Shown one piece after another: positions 14,465 to 22,258 of a DNA stretch of 38,817 bases. Source of the stretch: Phenylobacterium sp. (GTDB taxonomy: Bacteria > Pseudomonadota > Alphaproteobacteria > Caulobacterales > Caulobacteraceae). How positions within the stretch are numbered: position 1 is the stretch's first letter; every line of letters starts with the position of its first letter. The notes under the pieces were generated by a model that saw nothing but the letters and a program-made list of their open reading frames with translations, ran no database searches and was not told where the DNA came from. Where the stretch lies: contig NZ_SSMZ01000277.1 of the NCBI RefSeq assembly GCF_004799395.1, positions 1-38,817 on the forward strand, read 5' to 3'. Position numbers and translations under genes: made by a program.

Positions 14465-15330
14465 CGGCCGAAGGTCCGGCGCCAAGCCAGGGCGCGTGTT
14501 TCCACCTGGCGAACGGCGAGATCGGAAGTCAGCCCCAGCAGCGCGTAGACCACGAGGCCCACGACGATGACGTCGGACTGGGCGTAGGTGCGCGCCAGGT
14601 TGATCATGTAGCCGATGCCGCTGGTGGCGTTGAGCTGCTCGACCACCACCAGGGCCAGCCAGGCGGCCATCACCGCGAAGCGCAGGCCGAGCAGGAAGCC
14701 CGGCAGGGCGCCCGGAAGCACAACCTGGCGGACGAAGGTCCAGCGGCTGAGGCCCAGGGTCTCGGCGAGCTCCACGTAGCGGGTTTCGATCCCGCGCAGG
14801 GCGGCGTGGGTGTTGAGGTAGATCGGGATGAACACCGAGATGGCGATCACCGTGACCTTCATGGTCTCGCCGATCCCGAACCACAGGACGATCAGCGGGA
14901 TCAGGGCCAGGACCGGGATGGCCCGTTTCACCTGCACCAGGCCGTCAAACACGTAGCCGCCCCAGAGGCTGAGGCCCGAGGCCAGGGCCACCAGGACCCC
15001 GGCGACCACACCGAACGCCAGACCCTGGGCGGCGCGCCAGGCAGAGATCGCCAGATTGGCCTGCAGCCGGCCCTCGTGGATCAGATCGGCGGCGGTCGAG
15101 ACCGTGGCCCACGGGGCGGGAAGGATGCGCGCGTCGATCAACCCACTCATCGAACCCAGGGTCCAGACCAGCAGCAGCAGCGCCGGCCCCAGAAGCCAGC
15201 CGAGCGGGTCGGGCTTTCCGACCCCCAGGCGCCGGACCGCCCGGACAGCCTTCGTTGCAACCCAGGGGCGCCGAGCCGCGTCGGGCCGCTTGAGGACGGC
15301 GGAGAAAAGGGTGGGGCTTTGGGCGCTCAT
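14461..15330 (-). CDS. ssuC: ABC transporter permease (SsuC/TauC type)
   Basis: 289 residues with about six membrane helices. The conserved cytoplasmic loop that contacts the ATPase (E-A-A motif region) reads V-E-L-A-E-T-L-G-L-S-R-W-T-F-V-R-Q-V-V-L-P-G-A-L-P. A long, basic N-terminal extension of about 45 residues precedes the first helix. It overlaps the ATPase gene by four bases and starts ten bases after the binding-protein stop, so all are one operon. Family placement in nitrate/sulfonate/taurine importers is firm; the substrate is not. Confidence 0.9.
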   Translation of the reverse strand: MSAQSPTLFSAVLKRPDAARRPWVATKAVRAVRRLGVGKPDPLGWLLGPALLLLVWTLGSMSGLIDARILPAPWATVSTAADLIHEGRLQANLAISAWRAAQGLAFGVVAGVLVALASGLSLWGGYVFDGLVQVKRAIPVLALIPLIVLWFGIGETMKVTVIAISVFIPIYLNTHAALRGIETRYVELAETLGLSRWTFVRQVVLPGALPGFLLGLRFAVMAAWLALVVVEQLNATSGIGYMINLARTYAQSDVIVVGLVVYALLGLTSDLAVRQVETRALAWRRTFGR

Positions 15331-15340
15331 GATCGTCCTT

Positions 15341-16444
15341 TCAGCGCGCGGCGAGCGTCGCAGGGCCGGGCGCGCTGCTGGCCTGGACGAAGGCGTCGGC
15401 AGGCAGGGTCTCGAAGCGTCGGTCGAACAGGCGGTGCGCGTCGAACGGGGCGTGGTGCGTGACCTCGGCCATCAGGCCGATGGAGGCCTGTTCGCGGGCG
15501 ATGGCGTCCGTCCAGTCGCGCGGCACCACGGTTCGGCCCAGGGCCTCCACCGTGTAGCGGGCGTCCTGCTGCGAAAGGCCCTGGTCGCCGTGGTAATAGA
15601 CCTGGGCCCACTCATCCGGATGCTGGTTGATCCAGGCCTGGGCGCGGGCCCAGACCTGCACCCAGACGCGCAGGGCTGCCGCCTTTCCGGAATCCTTCAG
15701 GGTCGTCTCCGGCACATACATGGTCACGAAGTCGTCGCGCACGCCCGACTTCAGCGCTTTGGCGCCTTGCGGACCGAAGCGTTCCAGGTAGCGCTTCAGC
15801 GCCGCGCCAGTCCCCAGGGGCGCCACGTCGATCAATCCGGCGGACAGGGCGTTGACGTAGATGTCCGCCGACGGGCTCGGCAGTTCGACGAGGGTGACAT
15901 CCTTGGCGGTCAGGCCCTGAGCCTGCAGCACCCGCTGGACGATCTCGCCCTGAACCTGTCCGGGACTGTAGGCGATGCGCTTGCCGCGCAGGTCCTTCAG
16001 CGAGTCCACATGCGCCTTGGGCGAGACTGCGAGCTCGAAGGCCGGATGACCGTCGGGGTCTTCGCGGAAGCGCACGGCGATCATCTTCACCGGCAGGCCC
16101 ACCCAGATGGCGTGGATCGGCGGGATGTTGGCCACCGACCCCACGTCGAGGGCGCCGGCGTGGAAGGCTTCGGTCACCGCCGGGCCGCCGGTGATCTCGG
16201 CCCATTTCACCTTGAAGGGCAGGTCCTTGATCCAGCCGGTGTGCTCAAGGACATGCTCGGTCACCGGGTCACCGATGGCCAAGGTCACGCCGGGCGGCAC
16301 GTGGGTCGGCAGGGGCGCGTCGAGCGCCAGCTGGCCGGCCATGGTGGCGGCCGCCTTCGGCGCCGGCGCGCGGGTCGCGGCGTAGACCGACAGCCCGGCT
16401 GAGAGGCCGAGGAGGGCGATGGCGAGGTAGCCGGCGCGGATCAC
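15341..16444 (-). CDS. ssuA: ABC transporter substrate-binding protein (SsuA type)
   Basis: 367 residues with an N-terminal hydrophobic segment (residues 5-25) that acts as a signal peptide or anchor, so the protein is periplasmic. Family-like stretches are L-A-I-G-D-P-V-T-E-H-V, F-H-A-G-A-L-D-V-G-S-V-A-N-I-P-P, L-K-D-L-R-G-K-R-I-A-Y-S-P-G and a domain-two segment with A-P-L-G-T-G-A-A. These match the aliphatic sulfonate/taurine/nitrate binding group. It is the first importer gene downstream of the tauD-like gene (76-base gap), so a TauD-A-C-B-monooxygenase-reductase operon is likely. Confidence 0.88.
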   Translation of the reverse strand: MIRAGYLAIALLGLSAGLSVYAATRAPAPKAAATMAGQLALDAPLPTHVPPGVTLAIGDPVTEHVLEHTGWIKDLPFKVKWAEITGGPAVTEAFHAGALDVGSVANIPPIHAIWVGLPVKMIAVRFREDPDGHPAFELAVSPKAHVDSLKDLRGKRIAYSPGQVQGEIVQRVLQAQGLTAKDVTLVELPSPSADIYVNALSAGLIDVAPLGTGAALKRYLERFGPQGAKALKSGVRDDFVTMYVPETTLKDSGKAAALRVWVQVWARAQAWINQHPDEWAQVYYHGDQGLSQQDARYTVEALGRTVVPRDWTDAIAREQASIGLMAEVTHHAPFDAHRLFDRRFETLPADAFVQASSAPGPATLAAR

Positions 16445-16520
16445 GAAGGGGCCCTGCGAGGGAGGAAGGGGAATGGCCCGCCGCCAAAGGGGAGGAGCGG
16501 CGGGCCGGCCGGCGCGCCTT

Positions 16521-17501
16521 TCAACCGATGACGTTGAACAGCTCGCCTTCGAGCGCCTGCGACCGGAAGCGGTCGGCGCCCGTGGGTAGCTCGCCCGCCA
16601 CGGTGATGCGGCGGACCACGCGAGGAAGATCGAAGTGCTGGTAGTCGATGGGTCCGGCGTGGGCGACGGCCTGGTTGTCCCAGACTACCAGCGACTTCGG
16701 GGCCCAGCGGAAGCGGACCTGATACTCCGGCCGGGTCGCTTCGAAGTAGAGGAGGTCGAGCAGCGCCTGGCTCTCGCGTTCCTTCAGTCCGACGATGTGG
16801 GTGGTGGTGCCGGGGTTGAGGAACAGCAGTTTCTCACCGGTCTCCGGATGGATCCGCACCAGCGGATGCAGCGAGACGAACGGGCCGGTCCCGCGGCCGT
16901 CGCGGCGGGGCTTGCGCGCCTTGTCGCCGCCGAAGTCGTAGCTGGTGGTCTGGTGGACGGCCTGCAGTTCGTCGATCAGCCGCTGGATCTTTGGTGAAAG
17001 GCCCTCGTAGGCGGCGATCAGGTTGGTGAAGAGCGTGTCGCCGCCATAGGGCGGGATCTGCACACCGTGCAGGATCGAATAGCGGTTGGGGTTGGCGACG
17101 AAGGTGATGTCGATGTGCCAGCCCTTGTAGTCGCGCGGCTTGCGCGCGCCGGGCTTGACGTTGTCGTTCTCGGTGCGGCGGACGCGGTATTCGTCCACGG
17201 CGCGCTCCCAGATTTCCGGATGGTCTTCGAGGCCCTCGGAGATCGGGTGGGCCGGCGTCAGCGGCCCGAAGGCGCGGCCGAAGGCCTTGAGCTGGTCGTT
17301 GGTGATGTCCTGGTCGCGGAAGAAGACCACGCGCCACTTATGCAGCGCCGCCTGGATGTCGGCTGCAGTGGCCGCGTCCAGCGGCTCGCGCAGGTCCACG
17401 CCGGAGAGCTCGGCGCCGATAATCGGCGTCACCGGCTCGACGATGAGTTTCGAGTCCGTGCGGACCGGGGCCTCGCGGGGCTGCAGGTTGGCGACGTTCA
17501 T
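16521..17501 (-). CDS. TauD/TfdA-family Fe(II)/2-oxoglutarate dioxygenase
   Basis: 326 residues from the ATG at 17501, which has AAAGGGAT eight bases upstream; an upstream TTG at 17561 would translate through this ribosome site and is rejected. The iron triad is visible: His129 and Asp131 in W-H-I-D, and His281 in A-V-A-H-A-G-P. The 2-oxoglutarate-binding Arg lies in V-V-R-R-I-T-V (297/298). TauD-type enzymes hydroxylate the carbon next to a sulfonate or sulfate ester and release sulfite or sulfate. First gene of the minus-strand operon. The upstream region holds the 17-bp element and a partial copy of a palindrome found beside rrf2. Taurine, alkyl sulfonate or sulfate ester are all possible substrates. 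Confidence 0.9.
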   Translation of the reverse strand: MNVANLQPREAPVRTDSKLIVEPVTPIIGAELSGVDLREPLDAATAADIQAALHKWRVVFFRDQDITNDQLKAFGRAFGPLTPAHPISEGLEDHPEIWERAVDEYRVRRTENDNVKPGARKPRDYKGWHIDITFVANPNRYSILHGVQIPPYGGDTLFTNLIAAYEGLSPKIQRLIDELQAVHQTTSYDFGGDKARKPRRDGRGTGPFVSLHPLVRIHPETGEKLLFLNPGTTTHIVGLKERESQALLDLLYFEATRPEYQVRFRWAPKSLVVWDNQAVAHAGPIDYQHFDLPRVVRRITVAGELPTGADRFRSQALEGELFNVIG

Positions 17502-17563
17502 GGCGATCCCTTTCGGCAATGCAACGTCGGCCAAGGGCGGCCGCGGCGTCGCTGGGATCAAAA

Positions 17564-17580
17564 CCTATTCATGAGATATG
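17564..17580 (-). promoter_or_regulatory. Putative operator, copy 2 (CATATCTnnnGAATAGG)
   Basis: Read on the minus strand (toward tauD) the sequence is CATATCTCATGAATAGG, 14 of 17 bases identical to the element before the dipeptidase (10419-10435) and in the same orientation. Its gene-proximal end is 62 bases before the tauD-like start. No sigma-70-like -35 box is seen at the expected distance, so an activator or alternative promoter is possible. Confidence 0.5.
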
Positions 17581-17622
17581 GAATGGGGGAACGGACTTCT
17601 CATCGAAGCCTGCCCAGAATTT

Positions 17623-18096
17623 CTAAGCGGTGTCTGCGGAACCCGGATCGACGGGCTCGGCGTCGAGCAGCGCCCGGCTGGCCGGCGAGCCCGCGATGGC
17701 GTCGGCGAGTGTCGTGCGATCCAGGATTTCGGCGACCTGGTTGCGGACACTGGCCATCACCCGGCGCAAGGCGCAGGCCGCCTCGTCGACGCAGTCCTCG
17801 CAGCGCTTGTAGAAGTTGCGGCTGGCGCAGGGCAGGAGCGCCAGGGGGCCATCGGTCAAGCGGATGATCTCACCGAAGGTGATCAGGTCCGCAGGCTTTG
17901 CCAGGCGGTAGCCGCCGGACCAGCCTCGCGTGCTCTCCACCAGCTCGGCGCGGCGCAGTTCGGACATGATCGCTTCCAGGTACTTCCGCGGGATCTGTTC
18001 GCTCGCGGCGATCGCGGTCACGCCGCGCGGCTCACCGCCGCTGCGGCCGAGGTGGAGGAGCGCCTTCAAGGCGTAGCGGCCGCGCTGAGAGAGCAT
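17623..18096 (-). CDS. Rrf2-family transcription regulator with four clustered cysteines
   Basis: 157 residues. The N-terminal winged helix is typical of Rrf2 proteins (Y-A-L-K-A-L-L-H-L, I-P-R-K-Y-L-E-A-I-M, V-E-S-T-R-G-W-S-G-G-Y-R-L-A). Cysteines sit at 90, 99, 102 and 108 (C-x8-C-x2-C-x5-C), the zone where IscR, NsrR and RsrR bind an Fe-S cluster, though the spacing differs from IscR (92/98/104). It could sense Fe-S status, cysteine or sulfur supply, or redox state. Placed between the tauD-ssu operon and the TonB receptor gene, it is the likely local regulator. Its stop is next to the tauD promoter region. Confidence 0.9.
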   Translation of the reverse strand: MLSQRGRYALKALLHLGRSGGEPRGVTAIAASEQIPRKYLEAIMSELRRAELVESTRGWSGGYRLAKPADLITFGEIIRLTDGPLALLPCASRNFYKRCEDCVDEAACALRRVMASVRNQVAEILDRTTLADAIAGSPASRALLDAEPVDPGSADTA

Positions 18097-18216
18097 TCGA
18101 ATCCGTCTGTCTGCCGCAAAATCGCGGCCCTAAGCCTATCGGCCCGGAAGCGGCGCAACAATCAACCGACGCCGTAGGCGTCGCGCGAGGCCATCCCGGC
18201 TGAAAAATTGGTGCGG

Positions 18217-18231
18217 TGCAGAAATTCTGCA
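18217..18231. promoter_or_regulatory. Perfect 15-bp palindrome between rrf2 and TonB receptor
   Basis: TGCAGAAATTCTGCA: 7-bp arms around one base. The inner AGAAATTCTG occurs again on the minus strand at 17615-17624, upstream of tauD. It lies 120 bases before the Rrf2 start and about 243 before the TonB receptor start. A regulator-binding site, perhaps autoregulatory, is the simplest reading. Confidence 0.5.
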
Positions 18232-18259
18232 AGGGCGACAAGAACGTCTTCCTTCAAAT

Positions 18260-18272
18260 CCTATCCAATAGG
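18260..18272. promoter_or_regulatory. Palindrome CCTATCCAATAGG in rrf2/TonB intergenic region
   Basis: Perfect 5-bp arms (CCTAT/ATAGG) around three bases, within a wider imperfect palindrome TCCTA-n9-TAGGA (18259-18277). It shares the AATAGG half with the 17-bp elements before the dipeptidase and tauD genes. The surrounding 18097-18474 contains no gene, only these sites and an apparent 5' leader of about 200 bases for the TonB receptor. Confidence 0.45.
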
Positions 18273-18474
18273 TAGGAACTGAGCGGCCACCGCAGCCAAG
18301 GGGACAGGCTTGAACCACACCGCCGACCGACCTGCGGGCGCCTTTGGGGGACGATGTCGGCGCGCCCTTTAAGGCCCCCGCCCGCTCCCGTTTCGACACC
18401 TCCGACCTGCCGCCCTCGACGCCCGCCTGGCGCTGCGCGGCCGCATGTCTCCACGCCAAGACCACGGATGATCC

Positions 18475-20802
18475 ATGACCAAGAGTCACGCCTTCAAGAC
18501 GCTGCTGTTGTCCTCCCTCGCCTGGACGGCGCTCGCCGCCGGCGCAACGGCGGCGGAAGCGCCGCCGAACGCCGCTTCCGCCGCCGACGCGGCGCAGCCC
18601 GCAGCCGAGGATGGCTCGACGGTCAACGAGCTCCTCGTCACCGCCCGTCGCCAAGAGGAGCGCGCCATCGACGTGCCGATCGCGCTTTCAGCACTTTCCG
18701 GCGAGGCGCTCGAGAAGACCGGGACCTACACCCTGGCCGACGTCCAGAACCAGGTCCCCAGCATCGTCGCCTATGACTCCAACCCCCGGAATTCCTCGGT
18801 GGGCATACGCGGGATCGGCGTCTCCTCGGCCTCTGACGGCCTGGACACCTCGGTCGGCTTCTACGTGGACGGGGTCTATTTGGGGCGGCCGGGCATGGCG
18901 CTGGAGGACCTGATCGACGTGCAGAGCCTCGAGGTGCTGCGCGGGCCGCAAGGCACGCTCTTCGGCCGCAACACCTCCGCCGGGGTGATCAACATCACCA
19001 CCAAGAAGCCCAGCTTCGACGTCGGCGCCGATCTGGAGGTCTCCGGCGGGAACTACAACTACAACCAAGTCCGCGCGAGCGTCACCGGACCGCTGGTGGA
19101 CGGCCTGCTGGCCGGGCGGCTGACCGCCTTCGAGACCCATCGCGACGGTGTGCTCGACAACACCAAGACCGGGATCAAGGCCAACAGCGTGGGCCGCCAG
19201 GGCGTCCGCGGCCAACTGCTCTTTACCCCCACCTCGAAGCTGTCGGTGCGGGTGATCGCGGAATATTCCTCCGAGGACGACACCTGCTGCGTCAGCAGCC
19301 TCAAGACCGTGCTGCCGGCTTCGATCAGCGCGGCCACAGCCCATATGCTGGCGGCCTTCCAGGCTCTGGGGTACACGCCCGTGGCGTCGCTCAGCGCCAC
19401 CCAGAACAACGCGCCGCAGAACATGCTGACCGATCAGCGTGGCCTCTCGGCGGAGGTGGACTACGACCTGGGTTGGGCGGACGCGGTCTCGATCACCGCC
19501 TGGAAGTACTGGCACTTCCATCCGTTGCAGGATTCCGACGGCACGCCCCTGGACATCATCCAGGTCAACGTCGCCCAGACCCATGACAATCAGTTGTCGC
19601 AGGAGTTCCGGCTGGCCTCCAAGCCTGGCCGGCTCGACTGGCAGGCCGGCGTCTACCTGTTCGATCAGCGGCTGAAGGACCACTTCATCCTCAACCAGTT
19701 CGGCTATGACGCCAGCGCCTTCTACACCGACTTCACCCGGCTCTCGAACCCGGCGGCGCCGGCGGTGGTGATCGCGCCGGGCTCGCAATACATCGGCGAC
19801 ACCTCGGCCCATACCCAGAGCGCTGCGGCCTTCGGCCAGGCCAATTTCCACATCACCCCGCAGATCACCGCCACCGGCGGCCTGCGCTACACCTACGACA
19901 AGCGCGACGGGACTTCCGACACTTCGACGATCGGCACGCCCTACGCCGCGACCTCGATCCCCTTCCACTACGACGTCACGGTCGAGGGCGGGCAGTGGTC
20001 CTATCTCGCCAGCCTTTCGGACAAGATCACCGACCACGCCCTGACCTACGTCTCCTATTCGACGGGCTACAAGGCCGCCGGGCTCAACCTGAACTCCGCC
20101 GTCACTGCAGGCTCGCCGCTCGTGCTGAACCCTGAGAAGGTCGACGACTGGGAGGTCGGCCTGAAATCGACCCTGCTGGACGCTCGCGCCTACGTGAATC
20201 TGGACGGGTTCTGGACGAGCCTGACCGGCTTGCAGGCCAACATCGTGCCGTCCAACGGCGCACGGTCCTACCTGGCCAACGTCGGCGACGTCCGCTCGCG
20301 AGGCGTGGAGCTCGATGCGGGCTGGGAGATCGTGGACGGCCTGCAGACCTCGCTCAACGGCTCCTACAATGATGTGCGCTACACCTCATACCCGAACGCC
20401 CCGTGCCCCGTGGGCGTCACCGGTATCTGCAACCTGACCGGGCAACCCGTCTACGAGGCGCCCAAGTGGATCTGGAACGCTCTCGTCCGCTACGAATGGA
20501 ATTGGCGGGACGATCTGCGCCCCTACGTACAGGCGCAGGCGACCTACCGCTCCGGAGTGTTCGGCACTGTGGACGACAGCCCCTACGGATGGATCCCCGA
20601 CTACAGCCTGGTGAACGCCCGGATCGGCGCAAAGTTTGGCCATGGCCGCTATGACGCCTCGTTGTGGGTCAACAATCTGACCGACAAGACCTACTTCCAG
20701 AACCTGAGCACCGCCTCCGTCGTGGGCGCCGCTGCGTTCGGGTTCGCCGGCCAACTCGGCACGCCGCGCACCTGGGGCGCGACGCTCCGGGCGCAGTTCT
20801 GA
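18475..20802 (+). CDS. TonB-dependent outer-membrane receptor
   Basis: 775 residues. Signal peptide (basic start, hydrophobic 8-25, cut near A-T-A-A-E-A), a short linker, then a plausible TonB box (V-N-E-L-L-V-T-A-R). A plug domain follows with A-D-V-Q-N-Q-V-P-S-I-V, G-I-R-G-I-G, Y-V-D-G-V-Y and V-L-R-G-P-Q-G-T-L-F-G-R-N-T, then a long beta-barrel ending in the typical ...L-R-A-Q-F with C-terminal Phe. The barrel region carries a C-C pair (D-D-T-C-C-V). No FecR/FecI partners, so simple uptake. Beside Rrf2 and an SsuABC-type operon it may import sulfonates or sulfate esters, as proposed for SftP-type receptors. The substrate is inferred from context only. Confidence 0.93.
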   Translation: MTKSHAFKTLLLSSLAWTALAAGATAAEAPPNAASAADAAQPAAEDGSTVNELLVTARRQEERAIDVPIALSALSGEALEKTGTYTLADVQNQVPSIVAYDSNPRNSSVGIRGIGVSSASDGLDTSVGFYVDGVYLGRPGMALEDLIDVQSLEVLRGPQGTLFGRNTSAGVINITTKKPSFDVGADLEVSGGNYNYNQVRASVTGPLVDGLLAGRLTAFETHRDGVLDNTKTGIKANSVGRQGVRGQLLFTPTSKLSVRVIAEYSSEDDTCCVSSLKTVLPASISAATAHMLAAFQALGYTPVASLSATQNNAPQNMLTDQRGLSAEVDYDLGWADAVSITAWKYWHFHPLQDSDGTPLDIIQVNVAQTHDNQLSQEFRLASKPGRLDWQAGVYLFDQRLKDHFILNQFGYDASAFYTDFTRLSNPAAPAVVIAPGSQYIGDTSAHTQSAAAFGQANFHITPQITATGGLRYTYDKRDGTSDTSTIGTPYAATSIPFHYDVTVEGGQWSYLASLSDKITDHALTYVSYSTGYKAAGLNLNSAVTAGSPLVLNPEKVDDWEVGLKSTLLDARAYVNLDGFWTSLTGLQANIVPSNGARSYLANVGDVRSRGVELDAGWEIVDGLQTSLNGSYNDVRYTSYPNAPCPVGVTGICNLTGQPVYEAPKWIWNALVRYEWNWRDDLRPYVQAQATYRSGVFGTVDDSPYGWIPDYSLVNARIGAKFGHGRYDASLWVNNLTDKTYFQNLSTASVVGAAAFGFAGQLGTPRTWGATLRAQF

Positions 20803-20824
20803 ACGAGAGATTTTGGAGACCGAC

Positions 20825-21811
20825 ATGACGACCTCATCTCCCGACCACGTCCCGCTGGGCCCGCTTTCCGTTAGCCGCCAGGGCTTCGGCTGCATGGGCC
20901 TCTCCCATACCTACGGGCGGGCCGACGAGGCGGAATCCCTGGCCACCCTCGACCGCGCGGTCGAGCTCGGGATCAACGTCTTCGACACCGCCGATGTCTA
21001 TGGCCTCGGACACAATGAAGAGCTGCTGGCCAAGGCGATCAAAGGCCGGCGTGACCGGCTGGTCATCGCCAGCAAGTTCGGCAACCGCCTCGACCGCGAG
21101 ACCAGCGGCCGCGCCTTGGACGGCCGGCCCGACTACGCGCGCGCCGCGGTGGAGGCGAGCCTGCGCCGCCTCGGCGTGGACCACGTCGATCTCTATTACC
21201 TGCATCGCCTCGATCCGCAGACGCCGATCGAGGACACTGTGGGCGAACTTGCGCGCCTTAAGGCCGAGGGAAAAATCGGGGCCATCGGCCTGTCGGAGGT
21301 CGACGCCGCGATCTTGCGCCGCGCGCACGCGGTCCATCCGATCGCCGCGCTGCAGAGCGAGTATTCCCTATGGACCCGCGAGGTGGAGGCCGAGATCCTG
21401 CCCACCGCCCGGGAGCTGGGGATCGGCTTCGTGGCCTACAGTCCCCTGGGCCGCGGCTTCCTGGCCGGCGCCGAGCCGGTCGAGGCGAACGACCGCCGCC
21501 GGCTACATCCGCGTTTCCAGGCCGATGCGGTGGCCGCCAACGCCAAGCGCCGCGCGGTGGCTGAGGGCGTCGCCGAGCGTCTGGGCGTGACCGTCGCTCA
21601 GGTCAGCCTCGCCTGGGTGCTCTCGAAGGATGTCGTCCCGATTCCCGGAACCCGCCACATCGCACACCTGGAGGCGAACTGGGCGGCGGGTCGCCTCGTC
21701 CTGGATCCGACCGCCGTGGCCGCGCTCGAAGCCGCGTTCCCGGTGGGCTCGACCGTTGGCGCGCGCTATCCTGCCGGCTCGCCGCCGGTGCCGGGCCTGC
21801 AGCCCGCCTGA
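20825..21811 (+). CDS. Aldo/keto reductase
   Basis: 328 residues from the ATG at 20825 with GGAGA upstream; a TTG at 20813 is rejected because it overlaps that ribosome site. TIM-barrel oxidoreductase with the catalytic tetrad in view: Asp in F-D-T-A-D-V-Y-G, Tyr in the same motif, Lys in I-A-S-K-F-G and His in Y-Y-L-H-R. The NADPH-binding end reads I-P-G-T-R-H-I-A-H-L. Family pattern (G-C-M-G-L-S, Y-S-P-L-G-R-G-F-L-A-G) is that of the cytosolic AKR13-like group. It starts 22 bases after the TonB receptor and is probably cotranscribed. It might reduce the aldehyde released when TauD-type cleavage splits the substrate; this is inference. Confidence 0.92.
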   Translation: MTTSSPDHVPLGPLSVSRQGFGCMGLSHTYGRADEAESLATLDRAVELGINVFDTADVYGLGHNEELLAKAIKGRRDRLVIASKFGNRLDRETSGRALDGRPDYARAAVEASLRRLGVDHVDLYYLHRLDPQTPIEDTVGELARLKAEGKIGAIGLSEVDAAILRRAHAVHPIAALQSEYSLWTREVEAEILPTARELGIGFVAYSPLGRGFLAGAEPVEANDRRRLHPRFQADAVAANAKRRAVAEGVAERLGVTVAQVSLAWVLSKDVVPIPGTRHIAHLEANWAAGRLVLDPTAVAALEAAFPVGSTVGARYPAGSPPVPGLQPA

Positions 21812-22258
21812 GCCGGGGCGCCAGCCCGTTGGAGCGGCAAGATCTTGGGCGGTCGGACCCGTCCCGACCAGCCGACCATCGCTGTGGCATGGACCCTGCC
21901 GGCTCCACCATGACGCGCGGCGATGCTCGTCAAGCCAATGAGGGATTGAACGGACGCGCAGCGGGTCTGAGCCAGTTGGTGCATTTGGCCCGCTGATCGG
22001 CGTGAGGATTTCTCGCCAGGCGGGTATTGGAAGCCTGGGTACGCCGCCGCCTCGGCGCCGAGAATCCTGCGACATCGGACCCGAATATCGGCAGCCGGGC
22101 AAAGAAGCGGACATATTCCAGAAACGAGACGGGTCGTTCTTGACAGTTGGCGGCGATTCGAAGGGTTGGTAGGCTCTCTCCTGCACGACCCTGGGTTTCG
22201 TTCGCGGTTGAGCGCGCAGTAACGGCTGGCAGGCGTGACGTCCGAATCCGAAGGTCAA
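21812..22258. other. 447-base gap without a convincing gene
   Basis: Between the aldo/keto reductase and the 230-aa unknown gene. Only short or antisense frames are open. A TTGACA at 22140-22145 is the best promoter-like sequence, but no matching -10 box is seen 16-18 bases later. No hairpin with a T-tract was found. Confidence 0.5.

Noticed and set aside
15056..16402. 448-codon plus-strand frame over the binding protein
   Set aside because: Shadow of the SsuA-type gene; no motifs, and it begins inside the permease gene.
18688..20037. 449-codon minus-strand frame inside the TonB receptor gene
   Set aside because: The receptor has signal peptide, plug and barrel signatures; the antisense product has none.
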